Below, piece by piece: positions 1 through 12,200 of a stretch of DNA of 64,000 nt; within the stretch, counting starts at the first letter, position 1, and each line of letters starts with the position of its first letter. The stretch comes from Apostichopus japonicus. Taxonomy: Eukaryota; Echinodermata; Holothuroidea; Aspidochirotida; Stichopodidae. The notes beneath the pieces were generated by a model. The model was given only the letters and a program-made list of their open reading frames with translations, made no database searches and was not told where the DNA came from. The stretch is taken from assembly GCF_037975245.1 (NCBI RefSeq), contig NC_092572.1:21378489-21442488 (forward strand), written 5' to 3'. Both the position numbers and the translations under genes were made by a program.

Positions 1-180
1 AGAATCTACAGTTTCGCCCCTCCCTTGGCAAATTCCTGGCTACGCGCCTGAATGTCGCTGTGTCGGGTGAGACTGCAATTTGTCTCACCAAGAAAGTATA
101 AAATATAACAAAGAATATGATAAACCTGCACCCCCCCACCATCCATGAAAAAGAAAATGTTTCTTATAAACACTCATGTT
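1..180. repeat. Edge of a dispersed G/C-tract repeat
   Basis: Bases 17-50 (cccctcccttggcaaattcc and following) closely match 19627-19660 inside the hAT-like element at 19317-20569. The window therefore opens inside another copy of that repeat family. Homopolymer C runs follow near 130. No coding potential is seen. Confidence 0.6.
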
Positions 181-189
181 AGGGATGTC

Positions 190-417
190 CAGGTCAAGGG
201 CGGCGGAAGCACTTTTAATCTAGGGGGGGGGGGCACCGACATCAAAGGGCACTTTGCAGAAATTCGATTGCACTGATGCAGCCTTATATTTATACCCTTT
301 ATAACTCTTATTGCATTATCTTATTTGTGTATACACATCACTCCATCATCGCCCACCCCCCCCCCGAATTGTCGGGCAAAAATTTGAAAAAGATTCGGGC
401 AAGCTACCGAATATTTA

Positions 418-469
<52 letters not shown>

Positions 470-548
470 CATATAATATATATATTTCCAGAGGACAAGA
501 AATTTGGGCAAATGTCCTGAAAAATTCGGGCAGCCTAAGAGGAAAAAA

Positions 549-579
<31 letters not shown>

Positions 580-625
580 TCCAAGAAATTCGGGCAAAAG
601 CCACCCCGCCTCGTACGCCTATGCT
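190..625. repeat. G/C-rich repeat with internal TA microsatellites
   Basis: The stretch begins with a GGGCGGCGG-type motif and a run of more than ten G, and ends with ccccgcctcgtacgcctatg. It contains three copies of an aaattcgggcaa-like motif (about 365, 530 and 585) separated by TA tracts at about 415-480 and 545-575. This looks like a non-autonomous element of the same G-rich style as the hAT-like copies elsewhere, but I could not define its ends or a target duplication. Open frames here are only translations of TA repeats. Confidence 0.5.
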
Positions 626-809
626 AAAATTGTTATGTGGTCCGATGTACACAGACACTATTTTGCAAAAATATCACAAATCCACCGTTGTTCCTTTTGA
701 GAACTTGTTGAGGACCAGGTGTCTGGTATGAGCAAGAGAGAACTGTACTTATTAAGAATTTTAACAAAACCATACAAAACCTTCATTTCTAATAACTTAG
801 CACACACAG

Positions 810-1940
810 GTTGCAGAGGAGTCAACTTAAGGACAATTTAGATCGGAATATGCCCTCGAAAATTCAAAGAATCGACTTGAAAGAGACCATAGAGGTCACT
901 GGAGGTCAACCTGAGGTCAAAGGTCACCCAGATGCGAGCCGACTCTTGGATTACAATAGCGTAACTCCCAACCTTGACGGACATTTTGTTCTCATGTTAT
1001 TACAATTTATGAGAGCAAATCGCAATCCACCCGTTGGCAGCGTACCGTGCCTTTATCTGATTATATGAATATATATATATATATATATTATTATTATTGT
1101 GTGAAATACTAGTTTTGACCACTAATTGACCTTTGCTGACCTTGGATCACATGGCCGTTATGTTTGGAAACGATCCCTTACCCCATTTACAACTATTCCC
1201 AAAATATCAACAAGGCCGGACCCTGCCAATAGTAGTTTCACAAGTTATTGCCAAACACAACACATTTTGACCCACAATTGACCTTTGGTGAACTTGGATC
1301 ACATAACGGTTATTTTTGAAAACGTGCCCCAATCTAATTCACAAATTGTCCTAATATATCAGCCATGTCAGACTTCGTGACTAGAAGTTGTTGCAAAAAT
1401 TAGCATAGTTGGCAGTTTTTGCACATAAGAAACCTTGAATGTACGACCATCCTCACTGTACTTATTAAAAAAAAAGAAAACCTTGACCTCTGATTAACTT
1501 TGCACAAGAAGGTCGCACAGGGATCAACCATGGACAATTTTGATCGGAAGGTACCTTTGAGATCCGATTATGGCCCCCAAAATTCAAATAACCAAAGAAA
1601 CTGATATAGGTAAGCGGAGGTCAAAGGTCACCTAGATGCGGGTCGACTACTGGGTTACAATAGCATAACTCCCAACCTTGACGGACATTTTGTTCTCAAG
1701 TTATTGCAAAAATACTAGTTTTTGACCCCTAATTGACCTTTGTTGACCTTCGGTCACAGGACCGTTATGTTTGGAAACGATACCTTACCCCATTCACAAC
1801 TAATCCCAAAATATCAACCATGTCGGACCCTGTCAATGTAGTTAATGGGAGTTATTGCTGTTTTTAATATTTTGGTTTTGGCCTCTTACTGACCTTTGGT
1901 GACCTTCACAGGCACCAAAACCAATAAGGATCTTCCTCTC
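810..1940. repeat. Diverged direct duplication, about 0.6-0.7 kb per unit
   Basis: The block near 915-1000 (ggtcaaaggtcaccc, then cccaaccttgacggacattttgttctca) recurs about 700 bases later near 1618-1705, and the following blocks (attgacctttg, cgttatgtttggaaacgat, cccaaaatatcaac) recur in the same order. Within the first unit the tgacctttgg/ttggatcaca segment is itself repeated (about 1120-1160 and 1275-1320). No recognisable coding frame remains. It could be an old tandem repeat or a fragment of an unrecognised transposon. Confidence 0.65.
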
Positions 1941-2014
1941 ACTATGGGTTATCCACCCACCAAGTTTGATCATGATCGGTCATTCCCTTGTTGAGTTATC
2001 GTGTATACAAGCCT

Positions 2015-2260
2015 AAGCATACACACACACACATGTTTGTATTACATTCCAACCGAGGACCCCATTGTATTTTCCATTGTTCAAATCCACGTACCCTAAC
2101 CTTAACACTACCCCATACAATAGAATTCTTCCGAGGACGTGGTGATTCTTTAGAAATCACAACCGAGGACCTGAAATTCTTTTGTTCAAGTCCTCGGTCA
2201 GAATACAAAACAAACAAACGCACGCACGCACACACACAATACACACGCAATCACCATCGC
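2015..2260. repeat. CA-rich low-complexity stretch
   Basis: Short CA/CACG runs lie at about 2020-2032 and 2218-2250, bracketing a segment in which aaccgaggacc occurs at about 2050 and 2160 and its inverse near 2190. No gene is seen. Confidence 0.45.
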
Positions 2261-2399
2261 GTAGATTCCTTGAACCTTCCGGCAAGGAATCAAAAAGTAC
2301 TTGCTTGAACATTGGGGTTTCAGAAGTAAAAAAAAAACATAACAATTGAGACAAAAATTGAACTTTTTCTGCAAATTGTAAGATATTAGTGAAACTCAA

Positions 2400-3130
2400 C
2401 TTTGGGTTTTAATGTCATGAATTAGGTATTCCAATTGTCAAATCGAATCTTGAGTTTGATCCTATTTAAAGAAGAGACACGATACTACAGTACACATAAT
2501 AACCCTGTATAAATAATGAAAGGTAGAACTAATTTATGATTCTCAGAGTTTATTGAGACAAGATTGCACATACAAAAGCAATATAAAACGTCTTTATACT
2601 AAAGATTGTAAATTAATATCATCACTACTTGTTTTTTTTAAATTATGTTGTCAGCAAATTTTCTCACAAACAAGATTCAAAAAGCATTTAGCTTCCTTAA
2701 TAAAAAGAGGTCATTTCTCATGTGGTGAGTGAGAGCTTATGTAAAAATATACAAATTTAAAATATACCTCCAAAACTCTACAGCCATCCTCTAATCAACG
2801 AAAATAAAGCCCTGCAAGGATACATGAAACATTTATAGCAATGAGTATTGTGTTCGAGTTTTAGCACGTTCATATTCATGGAAAATCTCAAAAAATACTG
2901 TCTTCTACCAGAGTAGAGTTTTGTTACCTATAACCTGTGTATAACCTATTCCAAGATCACAAGGAGGAGGAGGAGGCTCAATCTAGAATAGGTATACATA
3001 CCTTTGGTGAACTAAAAGAACTAATTATGAAGGGAAATCTCCTTAAGAATGGCAAATAAATAAAGGAATTTTAACAAATGTATGTGTGAGGCAAAAGTAA
3101 GTACTTTCATGTGGAAATAACAAAGACAAA
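2400..3130. other. No gene recognised
   Basis: AT-rich sequence with a short GGA repeat near 2963. I find no conserved reading frame, RNA or transposon end here. Confidence 0.4.
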
Positions 3131-3152
3131 GGTTCGGGTGGATACTTTTTAA

Positions 3153-3332
3153 GAAAAAGTCGCCCAGGAATGAACCTGGGCACGAAACCAAACCAAACCG
3201 ACTGATCCTCTCTCAACCCCAGTCCCCTTGCATCGGGACCGTGACTGTGTGATCATCGTCAGGTGTGCATCAACATTCCCCTCGAAAGGGAACAGAAACT
3301 ACACATGATCTAAGCCAAAAGGCCGAGAAGCG
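3153..3332 (-). ncRNA. U2-snRNA-like 5' domain on an unrelated structured body
   Basis: Read on the minus strand from 3332, the first about 43 bases follow the conserved 5' end of U2 snRNA: CGCTTCTCGGCCTTTTGGCT, then a branchpoint-recognition-like gtgtagt, then ctgttc. After that the sequence departs from U2. It contains hairpins (TTCCC...GGGAA; GTCCC...GGGGAC) and ends near 3160 in a strong GCCCAGG...CCTGGGC stem followed by a T run. The overall length of about 180 bases is close to U2. The branchpoint region reads GTAGTT rather than GTAGTA. It is probably a U2-headed retroposon or pseudogene, with a divergent structured RNA as the alternative. It is not a normal U2 gene. Confidence 0.55.
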
Positions 3333-3339
3333 GTTTGGG

Positions 3340-5220
3340 GTGAATTGTGGAGAGGCATCCACCATCTAATCCTCTGTGGTGATGTGATTTTACAGAACAC
3401 CTGTTATGTTTACATGGTCATACATGCTTAAACATTTGAAAGCTACTTTACAAAGTAATTATTCTTTTCCGTGGGGCAATGAATACTCTAACACTCTCCT
3501 TCACTTATTGAGAATAGTCTGAAGGCTCCACTTCTAATGGAGTAGTTTAAATAATGATAACCGTCCCCATGGAAACATAAATACTCTGGTGACAACATTA
3601 ACATACTTTACTAACAACAATCTTTCAGACTTCACTCAAGATATACACCATTTTAATCTTTGACATGAATTCAATCATGCTATCTAAACTACAATATTCT
3701 TTACTTCATGTTGTTGGAGAAAAAAAAACTAAACACATGATATTAACACCTAGTTGGGATAGTTTTTTTCTATTTTGTAGTGTCATGTCCCACTTCAGAG
3801 CACGAGTACGGGATATGAATATCATGTTTCTATCAGATCAAGGTTAGGAACTATTTGAACAGACAATACCAGTGCTTTGAGAGCATGATATTGGAGAACA
3901 GTTTAGGTCAGTATTAGCATTAGGAAATTGTCCCAACTGGCTGCATATTAACGATACAGACATGAATATTCAGTAGTTGGCACAATTCTGATGATGACAC
4001 AGATTGATCTGAAGTGTTCCAGTTGTGATTTTACGATTAGCCATAGCTCTTTACACTACTTGACTAATCTACATCCTCTAGTCTATAAGTAATTAAGATA
4101 CTTCAAAATATTTACCCAAGTTGCCAATGACTGAAACCATACCAAAGCATGCAACAGTACTCAACCATTCCGGGGTTCAATAGAAATACGGTGCCGTTAA
4201 TGAAATTTGTCAACATAATTTGGAAGCGCACAACTAAAAGCATGTGTTGCACTATACAACATGTATTTGATTCAGATGCGAGAATCGAGCAAAAGAATCT
4301 CAACAATGATAAGAAACATTCAGTATACCAAACGGCAAAAACTTGGCAAAATAATTCAAATTTGTGGAGAAAGTTCAGACAATACATTACAGAAGTGTGA
4401 TTAAACTGTACAGTTCTTTTGTCTGGTTTGGGTGGTGTTCAATAAAGGGTACAATTCCTAATAATCTCTGAAATATGACAAAAAACACCAATGTTATGCC
4501 TGAATATGTCTGTTCCATTGGCACAAACAGGGACATTGCTAGGGTCTCTTGACTGCAGGGGGAGGGAAGGGTGGGGGAGAGTGGTGTATAATCCTAATAT
4601 TGCAACAAGAATCGTAATGTTTCAACTATGTGGTTCACAGGGAGGGGTGCCGTACTGCAAGTTAGTAGAATTGTTGGTGACCAAACTGACCATAAGTATG
4701 TTATTCAGTTTACAACAGTAGTATGATGTGCATAATTATTGGTTATCTCATATTGGAGTAACATGAAGAACATACATTAAGAGTGTACATTAGTAAGGCA
4801 AGAAACAATGCAGAACATGAAATTTTGTCCACAAACCAAGAGGAAGGCTTAACAAGTGAGATGGCAAAACCATAAACATTTTACAAAAAACAATCATTGA
4901 AATTCCAATGTCTACATTTTCAGGAGCAATAACACGAGTGGGTTGTCAATTCTTTGTATCTTAAATATGCTATACCTGAAACTTAGTAATATGCTATAAA
5001 TCAAACACCAATTGCCCTTATGCAGTAAAGTTTAAAGTTTGTAGTATTTTCAACTTTATTACGGGTAGTACAAGGAGTTAAAAACAAGATTTTTGGTTAA
5101 ATTGTGAGTTCCAACTTTTGTCACATCTCATAATAATGTAGCCTAAAATTAGAAATAGCATAATATTATTGACTCAGAAATCAGAATTATCCTGTCAGGA
5201 GTGCAAGCAGCTAAAATTAT
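3340..5220. other. 3' flank of PEX19, no gene recognised
   Basis: AT-rich sequence downstream of the PEX19 stop codon on the minus strand. Open frames (for example around 4112-4400 on both strands) overlap each other, lack homology that I recognise and have no splice context. Part of this may be untranslated transcript, but no poly(A) site could be chosen. Confidence 0.35.
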
Positions 5221-5222
5221 TT

Positions 5223-5430
5223 TAAGAGATGTTTGCATAGATAAAACTTTCCAACTTATGTTTTTGACCACCAATTTTCCAACTATTGAACATTCAAGCC
5301 AATTATGGGGGTGGGGGGGGAACACCAATTTAAGAGATGTTTGCATAGATAAAACTTTCTAACTTATGTTTTTGACCACTGATTTTCCAACTATTGAACA
5401 TTCCAATTATCGGGGGAGGGGGGTGGGGTT
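5223..5430. repeat. Tandem duplication, two units of about 108 bp
   Basis: The unit starting taagagatgtttgcatagat at 5223 is repeated from 5331 with few changes. Each copy ends in a G-rich run (5308-5320 and 5410-5428). Confidence 0.85.
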
Positions 5431-6250
5431 GGTGAGATATCCCCACACCCCGTGTAGCTTTAGTGTTAATGTCATTAGTTGAAGACAAAGAGCATCCACT
5501 AGTATTAATGCCACTGTCAACAATTAAAAGGAAAATAGCAAATTTGTTGTTAGGGAGGTAAATGTCTAATGACAAATACTGTAGTATATTTGGAATCAGG
5601 AAGAACCTACAAGTACATCTTGCTCAATTTTCTTCCATCAAAATTGTTCCTCATTTGTCTTACAATATGAATGGCAAATAAGTGAGTCCAAGTGACATGA
5701 TCCAAAAACAAATTTATGCATCCTGATAAATCTGTACAATGCCCCATCCCATTTTTGTTGCCCCACCCTCGCCCCCTCCATAGTCCAGCCCCACTTTTAA
5801 GAAGATATGAAATCATAAAACTAAAGTATGTTACCAATAATAGGGGGGGGGATTAGTAATAAATTATTCATAGTAAAGTTGATTTTGAATTTAATTGATC
5901 AATGAAGTTTGGAATCAAGCATTTCTAAGAGATTTAGTGTAATAGAATACAGATCAAAGATTACTGAGTACTTAGCCAACCTTTTACGAGATGGATTTGT
6001 TTCATAGTAATGATTTCCTTCTCTTTTCCTTGTCTTACCATCCACCAGTGATACATAACTCCTCTTTCAGAGTTTGATGGCAACTATACAAAGATTTGAT
6101 CTCACATCTGATCCAATGATCCCACTGATGTAAATCACTGATCCCAAATCTGATCCTCTGTGGGGATCGTTTCCTCCACCTGAAATTTTACGACATCCGC
6201 CGTCGCATCGTTGATTTTTGCCATCCGTTGCTGTGATTGGTCGGCTAGAG

Positions 6251-9200
6251 TCACATGATATTGCACTGATCTCCTGATGGCATTCCTGGGATCTTTGGGA
6301 GTCCTCTTTCATCGAATTGCAGACCAGTCGATGGCTACAAAAGTGAAAAAGGAAAACAATAACTATAAGATGTCAGGAATGGTCAAGCTGGGATGAGATC
6401 AGTAGTTAATGTGGCTTTTTTCCTTTACTATCTCCATTGTTGGTTGCCACCAAATGTAATAAACTAGCAATTTAAAGTATTGGTCAACACAAGATTGCAA
6501 CCCATGAAGAGTAAATAACACTCACATCTATTGTAAAATGTATTATTAATATGAAGAGTAAGCAAATCCAATTGTTTTAACATTTTCATCACTCAGACAT
6601 AACTTTCATGTTAATATTAATCATTAAACAAACACTGAATATTCTTCGAAAGTTTCTTGATTTTTTGATGTACCTGTCTTGTCGAGTCAAGAACTTACTG
6701 CCTTGTAATACAAGTTTACGATGAAGCGGTATGAAAAATATAAAAATTCTACATTAATGATGAAAAGGAGTAAATATAATTACCATGTCACCAACAATCT
6801 CTTTTGGTGGTTCCCCATAACTCTCCATCTGGGATAAAAAAAAGAAGGTATATTTGAAATGATCAAATATAATAATACACAGTTAAGTAACATTGATAGG
6901 TTTTAATAACTTGTTGTATTTCATTTATTAAACAACATATCATCCAAATACCAGAATTGAGATCTGTCCGATTTTCCACATCTTAAAGATATCATGCAAC
7001 CAGCTTAGCATCAAACATTCACCCATACAAACACACACTACAAACATACATACAAACACCCATACAAACATACACCCATACAAAGACATCCAACACAACA
7101 ATCTGATTGCAGGTGGCATACTCCTATTACAGTCTTTATTCATCCGCTAAATTGTTCTCCTATCTCAGGAAAAGTGCCAAAAAGCAGCAGGAGAACATCT
7201 TTATTGACCTGTTATCAATCATGATCTAGTTTTTTGGTGGCTTGCATGTTGAAGAGCATGAATGAAAGTACATGTGGTGAGAAAATTGGTTCAATTGAGG
7301 CAATTTTAGACCCCTTTAGGCTTCCCAGGAGCAGCGTACGAAAATTGTTTACTACTGAGTGAAGTGGTTTGTTTACAAGTGACGAAAAAGCCCGGCTCTG
7401 AAAGCAAAAAATCTACACGATCATGATACGGAAAGTTGATGGTGCCATGAAAGGCCAACTCGTCAGCTATCCGGTGATGGGTAGCGTTTAGCTAGTGAGA
7501 ACCTCTATCTAGACTTGGAGACCACATTACTTTGTGATTTAGTGTGTAAGTAAATGGGGCTTTTAATGGGCGTATGCTTCCTTAGAGTAGTAGCGACTCC
7601 ATTTCCCAGCAGTATGGTCACTTAGGAGCACCTCCTGCAAAGGCTAACATAATCATTCTCATCAAGAAAATGTGTCACAGACAGAGCATTGTCTCCTTAG
7701 TCAGTTAGTCTTATATAACGTTTTAGACAAAATATAAACATATGGGAACAGTAGATAATCTTTGGGGTAACTGTAGATATAAAAGTGGGAATGGCAAAAA
7801 TGTAATGTTGCTTCTTTCTTGTCTCATTTGTAAACTGTTCTTTACTCCTGTCTTTCATTCTTGCTGGATGACAGATGTTTTCCGGTAACTCACTTTTCAA
7901 TAAGGTCAAGCATGCTGCCATTAGACTATAACAATAACTATATTGTGTGATGTGGCTGTTGGGGTGGTAAGGGTTAGGAGGTGGGGTTAAGAGGTGGGGG
8001 GGAGCACAGACGTTATATTGTCTGAGGTGAGAGCTCCCACGTTTGCTCATAATTGCATTTTTTTTTTACTGTGCAGTCTCTGATACCATTTGTAAAGAAA
8101 TATCGTAGCCTGTGTAAAGTGATTTGCCTCCTTACAAAGAAATCACATGTACTGTAGTAAACTTTTACAACAAGATGTGTACTGTACAGCAGTCATAAAC
8201 TGAGCCATTAACCACCTGTAGACTATTAATTTAAATCCCTAATTGTTTGGTAAATAACAAAGTTCATCAACTGGTAACTGAAGTTATAGCTTACGTGAAA
8301 GCCCCTATCTATTATCTGGTGAAACCACAGCCAAGGGAACGGGCTTGGCAGAATCGATCCACAGCAAAAAAGCAGAAAGCAATCCAAAGCAATTTTGATG
8401 GGTATGATTGTGGGATGATTACATCAATATAAACATGTACAATGTCATAGTAACTTAATTAACTACCCCGGTTGTCATAGTAACTTAATTAATTACCTCG
8501 GTTATTTATGACTCCACCATTGTACAGTCTGCTTGGTACATATATACATATTTACATAAAATAAGAAATGATCTTGTTTCATGATCACTAATGACCATTG
8601 GCCTCAACCAAGAACAATAAGACTATTGCACCCAACTACCTGGCAGCCTTGTGTCAAATGTGAGATATGATCAAGTTTCAATTCTTGATATGTGTTCACT
8701 ATGTGTTCACGTTTTGACTTTCTGCAGACCTGAGATAACATATTTTGACCATATAATAATGACCATATAGTAATTTTATGCAAAGTGTGAAAACCAAACC
8801 TTGGTGTTTGTATGGTGTCTCTAATAGTTTCATATTTTGGCTTTGTTATACCAGCCCAACGACATGAGCCCTGTTATACCAGCAAAACAGCATGAACCCT
8901 GTTATACCAACCCAACAGCATGAGTCCTGTTATACCAGCCCAACAACACGAGCCTATTACACCAGCCCAACAACATGAGCCCTGTTATACCAGCCCCACA
9001 ACATAAGCCATGTTATACCAGCCCAGCAACAAGAGCCCTGTTATACAAGCCCAACAACATAGGCAATGCTATACCAGCCCAGCAACATCAGCCCTGATAC
9101 ATCAGCCCAACAACATGAGCCCTGTTATACCAGCCCAACAGCATGTGCCCTGTTATACCAGCCCAACAACATTAACCCTGTTATACCAGCCCAACAACAT

Positions 9201-12200
9201 GAGCCCTGTTATACCAGCCCAGCGACATGAGCCCTGTTATACCAGCCCAACAACATAAGCCCTGTTATACCAGCCCAACAACATGAGCCCTGTTATACCA
9301 GCCCAGCAACACAGGCCCTATTACACCAGCCCAACAACATGAGCCCTGTTATATCAGCCCAACAACAGTAACCCTGTTATACCAGCCCAACAACATGAGC
9401 CCTGTTTTTCAAGCCCAACAACATGAGCCCTGTTATACCAGCCCAACAACATAAGCCCTGTTATACCAGCCCAACAGCATGAGGCCTGTTATACCAGCCC
9501 AGCGACACAAGCCCTATTACACCAGCCCAACAACATGAGCCATGTTATACCAGCTCAACAACTTGAGCCCTGTGATACCAGCCCAAAAACATGAGCCCTG
9601 TAATACCAGCCCAACAACATGAGCCCTGTTATGCCAGCCCAATAAAATGATACCAGCCCAACAGCATGAGCCCTGTTATACCAACCCAACAGCATGAGTC
9701 CTGTTATACCAGCCCATCAACACGAGCCTATTACACCAGCCCAACAACATGAGCCCTGTTGTACCAGCCCAACAACATAAGCCATGTTATTAGCCCAGCA
9801 ACAAGAGCCCTCTTATACAAGCTCAACAACATAAGCAATGTTATACCAGCCCAGCAACATGAGCCCTGTTACACCAGCCCAACAACATGAGTCTGTTATA
9901 CCAGCCCAGCGACACAAGCCCTATTACACCAGCCCAACAACATGAGCCCTGTTATACCAGCCCAGCAACATGGGCCCTATTACACCAGCCCAACAACATG
10001 AGCCCTGTTATACCAGCCAAACAACATTAACCCTGATATACCAGCCCAACAACATGAGCCCTGTTATACAAGCCCAACAACATGAGCCCTGTTATACCAG
10101 CCCAACAACATAAGCCCTGTTATACCAGCCCAACAGCATAAGCCCTGTTATACCAGCCCAACAGCATAAGCCCTGTTATACCAGCCCAACAACACAAGCC
10201 CTGTTATACCAGCCCAACAACACAAGCCCTGTTATACCATCCCAGCCACATGAGCCATGTTATTGCACTATGAGAACATCAAACCTACACAGCTCACCTC
10301 TTGTATAAGGTTCATAATCTTCATAATCCTGTCCTTCTTCACTTGTGGTGGATCTGAATCACTTTCTTCTTCATACTGTTGACATACTCTATACATGGTA
10401 CCTTGCTGCTTGCAGTACCTCTCATAATCACTCTCAGAGAGCTTGCCCTTGTTCTCCTCCAACCATTGTGGGTACTGTAAGACGAGACGAGGATAAAATG
10501 TAACAACAAAGGACAGTGACGACATTAACAGGATAGATCTAGGTCTAGGACTAGGTCTAGGACTCTATGTTATCACTTGTTACAGCACTTGTTACTCACC
10601 TTATCGGTGACCTCTTTTAATGATGGGTATAAAACATCTTTGGAGAGCAGGTTTTCCATCATATTCTGTACCATTGGCAGCAGGACATCATCACCACCTT
10701 CCATGTTCAAATTCTCAAAAGCTTTCATGATATCTTCTTGAGGTATATTTCCATCCTGACAAATAAAAAGGAAATAATGTTGAAACTTTTGGAAGGTTTC
10801 TTCTTCCTGTTTTTAGAAGTTGACAGATCCTTAACTTGGTGAAGACTGACAATTGTCTTCAAAGAAACAGAAGAGTAAAATAGGACAAGATATAACACAA
10901 GAACTGCTGGCAAGAGAGCGGTTCTCATTTTTCATGATATATGGTTAAAATATGAACTGTCAAAATTAAATATAAAAAAATATAAATATATGAATTTAAT
11001 TTAGTAAAAAAAATATATAAAAAAATATATATATATAAAAAATATATAAATTAAATTTAAACAAAAGAATAAAATATTAAAAAAACAAAAGAATGTGTAC
11101 TTTAACATCTTTAGCACTCTCTGCAAGTTTATGCATCGTGTCCCCTAAAGTCTTGGCGAGATCCTCACCCTCTCCGGCGGTTTGTCCTGATGGGCGGGGT
11201 GGTGGCTGGGGAGGAGGAGAAGGAAATGCTGTCCTTGGAGGCTCTGAGGCGGCAGCACCTAGGTAGGATAACAGAAATATGTAAAAATGTGAGTACAGTA
11301 GCATCAAGGTTCTGTTCAATTCTGTATGTACCTTCCAGGGTATATATTGAACACTCATTTGTCAAAAATGAGAAATATTTCATAGTTTACTTCACTTGCT
11401 TACTGTGGATTTCATTTCAGGTAATACCATAGGAGTGTTAGCTCAGTGGTTAACGCTGGTGCCTTCCAATCATAAGGTCCCGAGTTTGAGTAACTCCAAG
11501 ATTAATGTATGTCGTCCAGTTACAGAGTTGTTGACAATTGACAATTCATAATCATGGACGTTAAATATGAATGTAAGAGACTGACTTCGGTCAGCTTGCA
11601 GCTTTGATAAGCCAATGATAGCTTCTTCGCGAGTTCCTGCTTGCAGGAGGATCTAAAATACATACATACCAGAGGCTACAGTGTAGCTAGTTAAAAGAGA
11701 CGGGGTGTTTTATGTTAAGCTATGTCTGATGTAGCTGAATTTGTAGTTCTGTATAAAATTCTGCACCCAAGGTTTAAAATACTTCTAGTCTCTCTCTCTC
11801 AGAAACCACAAATTTGCTTTGTCGCTGAAGGTCACTGAAGTGTATAGGAACAGTTTCCTATTTATCATGCTATAATTTGTCCAGGCTGAACAATTGCAAT
11901 AGCTGTTGGCCTGTTAATCAGTAAAATGATTTAATTACTGTATTCATATATTAGTGGTATCTGCTTGAACAGTACCTGCTCCCATCATGCACTGCTGTTT
12001 ATCAGTGAAAGGTCTCATTTACTATATATTCATACATTAATCGTATCTGCTTGAACAATACCTCCTCCCATCATGTTTTGCATCATTTGGTCCATCTCGT
12101 TCTTGAGTTCGGGATCTTGAGATATTTGCTCAAATCCACTCATCAGTCCTGCAAATGCATCATTCATACCAGAGAACATCTGTTGAGCTTCTGGGTTGTT

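Noticed and set aside
6067-6312. Minus-strand frame MKEDSQRSQECHQE...
   Set aside because: Wrong frame across the PEX19 terminal exon; the correct frame ends in CNIM and a stop at 6251.
9010-9258. Repeat-rich open frame resembling a Gln/Pro/Ser protein
   Set aside because: The 28-bp minisatellite is not a multiple of three, so the frame shifts each unit; no start or splice context, and it lies inside a PEX19 intron.
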